NCBI GenBank assembly: GCA_027686065.1
Contig: JAQCTH010000061.1
Coordinates: 1-22,358 of the forward strand
Direction: 5' to 3'
DNA length: 22,358 bases
Origin: Clostridiaceae bacterium AF10-41
GTDB taxonomy: Bacteria > Bacillota > Clostridia > Clostridiales > Clostridiaceae
Shown here: positions 7,904-14,042 of the stretch, piece after piece
How positions within the stretch are numbered: position 1 is the first letter of the stretch
How the letters are laid out: each line of letters opens with the position of its first letter
Translations under genes and position numbers: made by a program
The notes under the pieces: generated by a model
What the model saw: only the letters and a program-made list of their open reading frames with translations
Told to the model about the DNA's origin: nothing
Database searches by the model: none

Positions 7904-8473
7904 ATGAAATACTTATTAGAAATTCAAGATTGTAAACTTTTAGGATCTGGAGCTGAAGGCTCTGTATACCTGACCCCTGAAGGATATGCTCTTAAAACAT
8001 TTAAAAACATAAAAGCTGCTAAGAATGAAGAAGAAATCCTTAGAAAAACCTTAGATAGCCCTTTTTTTCCTAAGCCTATATTAAGGATAAGTAATATTTT
8101 AATAAGAGACTACGTAAGTGGAGATAATCTCTTTGAATATATTTCAAAACATGGCTTACCATATAATCTATCAGTAGAAATAATCGATCTTATTGAAGAT
8201 TTAAAAAGATTAAAGTTTAAAAGAATTAATATAAGAAATGCTCATATATTTGTAGATTCAAAGGGTAAAATTATGATAATAGATCCAAGAAAACCATATT
8301 CAAAAGTAACTCCATATCCTAAAGATATAATTAAAATATTAGTTAAACTTCACTTATTTGATAAATTTTTAAAGGATGTTCTAAAATATAAACCACATTT
8401 AATCTCTTATTGGACATCTGCTTATAATTATCTTGCCTCTCCAAGAAAAAGAAGAATTTATCGATATGGCTAA
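7904..8473 (+). CDS. Small kinase-fold protein with degenerate catalytic loop
   Basis: 189 residues, resembling a truncated Ser/Thr protein kinase. The glycine loop is LLGSGAEGSVY (12-22), followed by Lys31 in ALKTF and an acidic helix (NEEEIL, 41-46). A catalytic-loop-like segment RINIRNAHIFV (107-117) precedes IDPRK, where Asp127 takes the place of the metal-binding DFG Asp. By my alignment the catalytic Asp is Asn109, the following Lys is Arg111 and the metal-binding Asn is His114. The C-lobe after that is short, about 60 residues, basic at the end. It may be a pseudokinase or a divergent enzyme that binds nucleotide. The gene is alone; its ribosome site (GAGTGG) is weak. Its hairpin downstream is shared with the convergent transpeptidase gene. 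The target is unknown. Confidence 0.75.
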   Translation: MKYLLEIQDCKLLGSGAEGSVYLTPEGYALKTFKNIKAAKNEEEILRKTLDSPFFPKPILRISNILIRDYVSGDNLFEYISKHGLPYNLSVEIIDLIEDLKRLKFKRINIRNAHIFVDSKGKIMIIDPRKPYSKVTPYPKDIIKILVKLHLFDKFLKDVLKYKPHLISYWTSAYNYLASPRKRRIYRYG

Positions 8474-8491
8474 TTAAAAATAATTATAAAA

Positions 8492-8532
8492 AATAAGGTT
8501 GGAAGCATATTGTTTATAACTCCAACCTTATT
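8492..8532 (-). terminator. Intrinsic terminator, mainly for the transpeptidase gene
   Basis: A 12-bp perfect stem (AATAAGGTTGGA at 8492-8503 with 8521-8532) has a 17-base loop. On the - strand it is followed by TTTTTATAATTATTTTT, a good U-run. On the + strand the downstream bases are A/T but not T-rich, so it probably acts less well for the kinase-fold gene. Confidence 0.7.
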
Positions 8533-8597
8533 ATAGTAAAATATATCTCTATATTTATGTAAAATTATTTCCAACTTTTATATATCTCTAATATCTC

Positions 8598-9668
8598 TTA
8601 ATAAGAGTAAAGTGTACTATAATTTAAAGCAAGCATTATTTGAGGATTCTCTGCTGGATTTATCCATTGTAGAATTTCCTTCATTTTATTTACTTCCACA
8701 GCTACACAGCCCCATGTAGGAACTCCAACATCTACATGTAAGAATATTGCAGAGCTTTTTCCTGGAACTACAGGCCATCTATTATAGTTTATTACTAATG
8801 AATATTTATATGAATCACTATGCTCTATTAAATGTTCTGCTGAATTCCATCTTCCATTTGCAGATCCAAACTGCATTGTATTATAATAAGGTGAATTTTC
8901 ATCATCTACCCAATATTCTGACCCATCTAATACTCTATATGGAATCTTACTTCCTGGATTCTGTGCTACTCCAAATGCTTCCGTTAAGCTATATACTCCA
9001 GTTGGAGTGCATAAGTCCATTTCATATACTTCACTTGCATCCTTCATTCCATTTTCACCTAATCTTGCAAACATACTATCATACTTATACCACTTACCAT
9101 TACTATCTTTCTGCCATAAAACTAACTCAGCTGTACTTCCTCCTGTACTTATGACAGAAATTATTTGATTTGAGTTTTTTGCTACAGATGTATCAGCGAT
9201 CTTAGGATTATTATTATTTTGAGTTTGTGTACTATTATTACTATTAGTTATTTCATTATTATTTTCTAAGACAGTAGAATCATTTTCTTCATTTTTCTCT
9301 TTCTCATCAGCATCTTTCTCTAATCCTTCTTTTATCTCTTCTTCTAGTTTTTTATCTTCTTCATCTTTAATTCTTTTTTCCACTGATGATTTTAAATTAC
9401 TTAATTGAGTTATAATATCCTTTGCTCCATTTAAATTATTATTAGCTATGTTTCCATTAAAATTTTCTTTTAGATGATTATATACATTTTCTTCATTACT
9501 ATTCATATTAATAATTTCAATATCATCAAATTCTTTAATTATTTCTTCTATTTGCACTTTTAATTTTCTATCATTATTTGCTTTCACAATATAAATACTA
9601 CTACTTATTAAAATAATAATAGATATAAGAAAAATTATTATTGCTTTTATCTTTTTATTGTTTCTCAT
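8598..9668 (-). CDS. Membrane-anchored L,D-transpeptidase (YkuD domain)
   Basis: 356 residues. Residues ~8-28 are one hydrophobic helix, followed by a charged, helix-rich stalk (~30-125) and an Asn/Thr-rich linker (~130-165). The C-terminal catalytic domain (~170-350) should therefore lie outside the membrane. The active Cys is Cys321 in PTWGC, with His311 in FLHV ten residues before. This is the short motif spacing I recall from a clostridial YkuD subgroup (usually TAGC), not the longer SHGC form. These enzymes make 3-3 cross-links in peptidoglycan or attach proteins to it; the reaction here is inferred. Other YkuD-like features are CTPTGVY and the HSDSYKYSLVINYN stretch. The ribosome site is AGGATGGGG before ATG. 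The gene is apparently monocistronic. Confidence 0.88.
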   Translation of the reverse strand: MRNNKKIKAIIIFLISIIILISSSIYIVKANNDRKLKVQIEEIIKEFDDIEIINMNSNEENVYNHLKENFNGNIANNNLNGAKDIITQLSNLKSSVEKRIKDEEDKKLEEEIKEGLEKDADEKEKNEENDSTVLENNNEITNSNNSTQTQNNNNPKIADTSVAKNSNQIISVISTGGSTAELVLWQKDSNGKWYKYDSMFARLGENGMKDASEVYEMDLCTPTGVYSLTEAFGVAQNPGSKIPYRVLDGSEYWVDDENSPYYNTMQFGSANGRWNSAEHLIEHSDSYKYSLVINYNRWPVVPGKSSAIFLHVDVGVPTWGCVAVEVNKMKEILQWINPAENPQIMLALNYSTLYSY

Positions 9669-9808
9669 TTTTCCCCATCCTATAAACTATTATAAATAAT
9701 ATAAAAATTTATTCATTAAACTATACACTGTGTTCTTAAATATATAGTACCTTTTTTTAAAAAATAAATAAACGGTAATTTATTACAAATATCTACTAAT
9801 AAAATTTA

Positions 9809-9837
9809 TTGACTTTTTAATTATTTTTATATAAACT
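9809..9837 (+). promoter_or_regulatory. Sigma-A promoter for the riboswitch and thiT
   Basis: TTGACT (9809-9814), 17 bases, TAAACT (9832-9837). Transcription would begin about 9844, shortly before the TPP aptamer, which supports the call. Confidence 0.5.
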
Positions 9838-9860
9838 TTACTTATAAATTAAATAATTTA

Positions 9861-9946
9861 AGTGCTAGGGGTGCCTTTTGGCTGAGAGATGATTAATCAT
9901 TAACCCTCTTTACCTGATCTGGATAATACCAGCGTAGGAAAGTCAC
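9861..9946 (+). ncRNA. TPP riboswitch (THI element)
   Basis: The conserved TPP aptamer blocks are present in order: AGGGGTGCC (9867-9875), GGCTGAGAGATG (9880-9891), ACCCTC (9903-9908), then ACCTGATCTGGATAATACC (9912-9930) and AGCGTAGGAAAGT (9931-9943). The closing stem is short (GTG 9862-9864 with CAC 9944-9946, plus imperfect pairs). It senses thiamine pyrophosphate and should switch off thiT when TPP is plentiful. Its location directly upstream of the thiamine transporter gene agrees with this. Confidence 0.96.
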
Positions 9947-9987
9947 AATGTATTTTATAGAATTAATTTTTTTATTAAGCTATATAG

Positions 9988-10020
9988 ATACCTCCTAGCA
10001 TATTTTAGGAGGTATTTTTT
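9988..10020 (+). terminator. Riboswitch expression platform: terminator that also hides the ribosome site
   Basis: ATACCTCCTA (9988-9997) pairs perfectly with TAGGAGGTAT (10006-10015), with an 8-base loop, followed by T residues up to 10020; the thiT ATG is at 10021. The stem therefore contains the Shine-Dalgarno AGGAGGT (10007-10013). A second hairpin lies just upstream (TATAG..TTAAT with ATTAA.CTATA, 9956-9984). It may extend through 9951-9954 with 9987-9990 and so compete with the base of the terminator stem. Confidence 0.75.
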
Positions 10021-10674
10021 ATGAATAATTTTATTAACACAATAAAAGAAAGTTTTATTGAAATTTTAAAAAGCCCACTTTCTTTGGCAACTTTAATAGG
10101 AGTAATAATTTTAATATTAGCTCTTATAAAGTTTAAAAGGATTAAGCTTGATGCTAAAATAATGTCTAGAATAGGTATAGCTTTAGCACTAGCTACAATA
10201 CTTCATCTTATAAAAATAGTGGACTTGCCTAATGGAGCAGGAAGTATAAATTTAGGAAGTATGGTACCAATTTTAATAATTTCCTTTATTTATGGACCTG
10301 AAATTGGTATGCTTGCTGGATTCTTATTTGGAGTTATTTATTTAATCTTAAGTCCTTATATACTTCATCCAATTCAAGTACTATTTGATTATCCTCTTCC
10401 TTTCATGGCTATTGGACTTGCTGGATATTTCAAAAATAAAAAGCTAATTGGAACTTTTATAGGCATGTTTGTAAGATTTATATTTCACTTTATATCAGGT
10501 GTTCTATTCTTTGGACAATTTGCTCCTGATGGATGGTCTCCTACCCTTTATTCTCTAATTGTTAATGGTTCAGTTGTTGGAGGAAACCTAATTGTAGTTT
10601 TAATCATCATCTCATTGCTGCCATTAAATAGAATTATAGAAAAAAGTTCTAGGCTTCATAGTACACAGTTGTAA
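10021..10674 (+). CDS. thiT: Thiamine transporter ThiT (ECF S-component)
   Basis: 217 residues with about six membrane helices. Family-typical blocks include GAGSINLGSMVPI, SFIYGPEIGMLAGFLFG and the thiamine-site region HPIQVLFDYPLPF starting at about residue 116, then FGQFAPDGW and the NGSVVGGN stretch. ThiT binds thiamine outside the cell and works with an energizing module (EcfA, EcfA', EcfT) that is not in this window. The upstream TPP riboswitch supports the identity. The ribosome site AGGAGGT is at 10007-10013, eight bases before the ATG. The last few residues (HSTQL) are encoded by sequence resembling the repeat that follows, so the C-terminal end may have been changed by it. Confidence 0.95.
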   Translation: MNNFINTIKESFIEILKSPLSLATLIGVIILILALIKFKRIKLDAKIMSRIGIALALATILHLIKIVDLPNGAGSINLGSMVPILIISFIYGPEIGMLAGFLFGVIYLILSPYILHPIQVLFDYPLPFMAIGLAGYFKNKKLIGTFIGMFVRFIFHFISGVLFFGQFAPDGWSPTLYSLIVNGSVVGGNLIVVLIIISLLPLNRIIEKSSRLHSTQL

Positions 10675-10694
10675 AATTTTGCGAAGCAAAATTT
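10674..10694. repeat. Short hairpin at thiT stop codon
   Basis: AAATTTTGC (10674-10682) pairs with GCAAAATTT (10686-10694) around a GAA loop. It begins at the last base of the thiT stop codon. It could protect the transcript end or act as a weak terminator; no T-run follows. Confidence 0.65.
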
Positions 10695-10743
10695 CTAGTT
10701 TGCAGTTCACAAGGCACAGTGCACAGTTGTTTTATTATTCATT

Positions 10744-10766
10744 TATAAATTGCTTTGCAATTTATA
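10744..10766. repeat. Short hairpin within the repeat
   Basis: TATAAATTGC (10744-10753) pairs perfectly with GCAATTTATA (10757-10766) around TTT. It resembles the first hairpin and an imperfect third copy at about 10848-10866 (TTGC-TTC-GCAA core). All three share a GC-closed three-base loop. Confidence 0.65.
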
Positions 10767-10772
10767 TCATAA

Positions 10773-10800
10773 CCTGTTGCCTGTTACCTGTTACCTGTTA
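10773..10800. repeat. Four tandem heptamers CCTGTT(A/G)
   Basis: CCTGTTG followed by three exact CCTGTTA units. The unit length equals the period of the flanking blocks. Too short and without spacers to be a CRISPR. Confidence 0.9.
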
Positions 10801-10870
10801 CTTTATTCCAAAAACTGTGAACTGTGAATTGTATGCCGTGAACTATATAAATTGCTTCGCAAAATAAATC

Positions 10871-13798
10871 TTATGAGTATAAAATCATAATTGAATATGA
10901 TTTTAATCTAGGAATTTCTGATGTTTTAACTTTCTTTAATACGTCTATACCTGCCTTATTAGAATCAGCAATTATGCTCCAATCTTCATTTTGGGAATTT
11001 GGTATATATTGCTTTATATCATAATTATCTATTGAAGTTCCATTGTACACGACTATTAAATCATTTATGTCTTTTTCTATACTATTAAAATTTTTAAAGT
11101 GCCACTTTATTACTCCAACATTTTCGTCTCCGTTTAAAAATGAGATTTCAATATTGTTTATTTCTTCTCTTGTACTTAATTTAAAAGAATTAAACTTTTT
11201 TCTAATATCTATAAGCCCTCTTATATAATTAAATACACTAATATATTTTGCTTTATCCCTCCAAAATATAGCATTTATATTATCTGGACTCTTATAGCTG
11301 TTATGATCACCATTTTTGGTTCTTAATAACTCTACTCCTCCTTGAATAAATGGTATCCCTTGAGCTGTCAATATTATTGATAAGGCTAGTATATTTCTTC
11401 TCACTAAATTATTGTCTAAAATATTTTCTTCTGTTATTTTTCTATAATCCTCAGCTTTTATATTTTGTGTTAAACTTTTTTCTATTTGGTCCCAAAGAGT
11501 ATAATTGTCATGAGCATCTACATAATTTATACTTTCTCTTGGATTAAGTGTCAGCGTATTTATCGACCCTTTTAAGCCCTCTATTATGCTCCAAGCAGTA
11601 GCTCCATCGTGTGAGTTTCCATTAACAAATCCATTAGAAGGACTATTATTTCCTCTTATAAAATCTCTAAATATATCATTAAAAACAGAAAAATCTTCCC
11701 CTCTTTGGCTACCTTTATTTCCTCCATTTGTAAGAGGTGAATTTCCTCCTTTCCATGGTTCACCATAAATTAATATATTATCATCGATTTCTTTACTTAC
11801 TTTTATTGCTTCTTTAATTGTATCTATATCAATTAATTCCATGAGATCGAATCTTAACCCATCTATATGGTAATTTTTGAGCCAATGTCTTATAGAATCA
11901 ATTATAAACTTTCTTACCATAGGTCTCTCAGTTGCTATTTCATTACCACACCCTGATCCATTTGTAAATCTTCCTCTATAATCAGTTCTAAAATAGTAAG
12001 ATGGAACTATATTATCTAACCCTCTAGTTTCTTGCATATGATTGTAAACTACATCCATAATTACTCTTATTCCATTTTTATGAAGTACCTTTATCATTTC
12101 TCTAAGCTCTATTATTCTTGAAATTGGATTATATGCATCACTTGAATAACTTCCTTCTGGAGCATTATAATTTTTAGGATCATACCCCCAATTTCTATTT
12201 CCATTTTTATTAGATTTTCTCTCATCAACGGATCCAAAATCAAATATTGGCAACAAATGTACATGGGTTATCCCAAGTTCTTTTAAATGATCAACTCCTG
12301 TTTTTATAATAACTTTTCTATTTTTATCTTTATAAGTTGTTCCTTCTTTAGCTAATCCTAAATATTTTCCTCTTATTTTTTTATCTATTCCACTATTATC
12401 ACTTATAGTAAAATCTCTTACATGAATTTCATATATTATAGAATCTTCCTTTCTTAAAAGCTGTGGTCTTTTATCAAACACCCATCCTAGAGGCATTGAT
12501 TTAACATTGTTTATATCTATTAAAAATCCTTTTTCTCCATTTATTCCTACCGATACTGCATATGGATCTACTGCATAATTTATTTTTATATATTCTTTTC
12601 CTTTTCTATCTATATCTTTAAAATAAATTTTATATAAATAAAATTTATTTTCACTACTTTTCCTATCTATATTTACATAATAAGTCCCACTTTTATTATC
12701 TTTTTTCATTTCGTATGAAATTTTGATATTTTCATTAGTATCATACCAATTTTCATATAGACACAAATTTATTTTGAAAGCTGTTGGAGCCCAGATTCTT
12801 AGGTGAATTTTTTTTTCATCATATACAATTCCCATATCATTTTCATGATAATAATATTTATCTAAGTATCTTCTCATTGTAACCTTGCATGGAAAAAAGG
12901 TGTTATTCGCTCTTATTTCAATTAAATCACTTGGATTTATATCTAAATTTAAATCTATAAACTCTATTTTTTTTGATAATTTATCAATTATATATTTACA
13001 ATTTTCTTTCTTAATTCCATTTATATAAATATAAAATTTTGTTCCATCTATTGGAGCTTTGGATAAAAATGCTGTTATATTATCATTATTATCCATTAGT
13101 GCTATATCTATTTTAGGCTTTATATATTCAATCACATCTTCTAAATTTGTTATAAGTTTGTTTTCACCATAAATAATATAACAATTTTTAATTGATTCAG
13201 GTATTTCAAAAGTTGCTGTTTGCTCTGACCAATCATTTCCCCAGTTGTCTCCCCACGCTCTTCTTCTTGCAATTATATTTTCTTCTTTCACAAAAGCACA
13301 TCTTCCAAAGTCATTTTTTTCTTCTAATTCTATTTGATAAGACTTTCCGTCATTGGAAAAGCTCCATAGATCCCACTTATATCCATTACCATAATAATCA
13401 CCATCACTTTTGATAAAATGTATTAATGTATCTTTTAATTCTTTTAGAATTATTGGAAACTCTCTACATGCTTCTTCTCCTGTTATCTTATCGAAACAAG
13501 TAATTTTAATTGATTTTTTTTCTTTTAAATTTCTACTAATTCTAATTTTATTATTTATTAATGTTATATCTTTTCCTAAATAGTCAATTTTCCAATTAAC
13601 ATCTCTTATTTCTTTTATCCCAAATACAGATTCTTTTAATGCTATCAATTGTATTTCCTGCTCTAGATAAAACTCATTACAAGATGATTTTATTTCTAAT
13701 GGATTGATATTATTACTTTCTTTATTATGTTTCTCTTCTGCTTTTAAAGAGTTGTCATTGTTTATATCATTATAATAAAAGCCCCTATAACCTACCAT
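10871..13798 (-). CDS. pulA: Type I pullulanase
   Basis: 975 residues; it cleaves alpha-1,6 branch links in pullulan, glycogen or starch fragments. An N-terminal beta-type region (~33-120) precedes a CBM41-like module (from ~124, with IKSDGDYYGNGYKWDLW) and a further small domain. A CBM48-like domain begins at about residue 318 and the GH13 catalytic domain spans ~440-870. Motifs: YEIHVRDF at 456-463; NWGYDP at 536-541, the type I pullulanase marker; nucleophile Asp651 (RFDLME); acid/base Glu680 (GEPW); and Asp764 (DAHDN). No signal peptide or anchor is visible, so it should be cytoplasmic and act on imported glucans or stored glycogen. The start is ATG with AGGAG eight bases upstream. It faces away from the secreted GHL10 gene. 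Confidence 0.95.
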   Translation of the reverse strand: MVGYRGFYYNDINNDNSLKAEEKHNKESNNINPLEIKSSCNEFYLEQEIQLIALKESVFGIKEIRDVNWKIDYLGKDITLINNKIRISRNLKEKKSIKITCFDKITGEEACREFPIILKELKDTLIHFIKSDGDYYGNGYKWDLWSFSNDGKSYQIELEEKNDFGRCAFVKEENIIARRRAWGDNWGNDWSEQTATFEIPESIKNCYIIYGENKLITNLEDVIEYIKPKIDIALMDNNDNITAFLSKAPIDGTKFYIYINGIKKENCKYIIDKLSKKIEFIDLNLDINPSDLIEIRANNTFFPCKVTMRRYLDKYYYHENDMGIVYDEKKIHLRIWAPTAFKINLCLYENWYDTNENIKISYEMKKDNKSGTYYVNIDRKSSENKFYLYKIYFKDIDRKGKEYIKINYAVDPYAVSVGINGEKGFLIDINNVKSMPLGWVFDKRPQLLRKEDSIIYEIHVRDFTISDNSGIDKKIRGKYLGLAKEGTTYKDKNRKVIIKTGVDHLKELGITHVHLLPIFDFGSVDERKSNKNGNRNWGYDPKNYNAPEGSYSSDAYNPISRIIELREMIKVLHKNGIRVIMDVVYNHMQETRGLDNIVPSYYFRTDYRGRFTNGSGCGNEIATERPMVRKFIIDSIRHWLKNYHIDGLRFDLMELIDIDTIKEAIKVSKEIDDNILIYGEPWKGGNSPLTNGGNKGSQRGEDFSVFNDIFRDFIRGNNSPSNGFVNGNSHDGATAWSIIEGLKGSINTLTLNPRESINYVDAHDNYTLWDQIEKSLTQNIKAEDYRKITEENILDNNLVRRNILALSIILTAQGIPFIQGGVELLRTKNGDHNSYKSPDNINAIFWRDKAKYISVFNYIRGLIDIRKKFNSFKLSTREEINNIEISFLNGDENVGVIKWHFKNFNSIEKDINDLIVVYNGTSIDNYDIKQYIPNSQNEDWSIIADSNKAGIDVLKKVKTSEIPRLKSYSIMILYS

Positions 13799-13954
13799 CT
13801 TTTCAACTCCTGAAATTTTTCTATTATATTTTATGCTTACAAATAATTATTGCCCCTATATGTTTTATTCTAATCTATATAGCCTTGTAACTAATAACAA
13901 TAATTTAAAGATTAAAAAGCTTTTGAAAATATATTTCATTTTATAAAAATAATA

Positions 13955-13983
13955 TTGAAATATTGATTCTTTTGAGTTACAAT
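13955..13983 (+). promoter_or_regulatory. Sigma-A promoter for the GHL10 gene
   Basis: TTGAAA (13955-13960), exactly 17 bases, TACAAT (13978-13983). Each box differs from consensus at one position. It lies 60 bases before the GHL10 start codon. Confidence 0.6.
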
Positions 13984-14042
13984 ATTATTAACTTGTAAAC
14001 TTTTCCATACAAGTATTATTATTTATTATTTAGGAGGGTATT

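Larger units (their letters stand above)
10655..10866. repeat. Heptamer-phased structured intergenic repeat
   Basis: About 200 bases between thiT and the convergent pullulanase gene have 7-base periodicity. The left block (10696-10730) reads as CAGTTCA/CAGTGCA-type heptamers and the right block (10813-10847) as AACTGTG-type heptamers, the complement. CACAGTGCACAGTT (10715-10728) can pair with AACTGTGAACTGTG (10813-10826) with one mismatch. In between are small hairpins and four tandem CCTGTT(A/G) units. The region is clearly richer in G and C than nearby spacers. I recall similar sequence from clostridial intergenic regions but cannot confirm. The 62-codon frame across it is not a gene. Confidence 0.8.

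Noticed and set aside
7904..8473. Kinase-fold gene as HipA-like toxin of a toxin-antitoxin pair
   Set aside because: No adjacent small antitoxin gene and none of the HipA features; it stands alone.
8704..8738. Loss of the SHGC motif as evidence that the transpeptidase is inactive
   Set aside because: A short-spaced HV...GC form with other residues before GC is, as I recall, normal for a clostridial YkuD subgroup, and the Cys and a His remain.
8747..9154. 135-codon frame opposite the transpeptidase gene
   Set aside because: Antisense shadow of a well-supported gene, rich in Leu, Tyr and His with no recognisable motif.
10773..10800. Tandem CCTGTTA units as a CRISPR-like array
   Set aside because: Units are 7 bases, contiguous, without spacers, and no cas gene is present.
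10679..10867. 62-codon open frame between thiT and the pullulanase gene
   Set aside because: It lies wholly in the heptamer repeat, has no ribosome site, and its translation is low-complexity and Cys/Tyr-rich, as expected from repeats.
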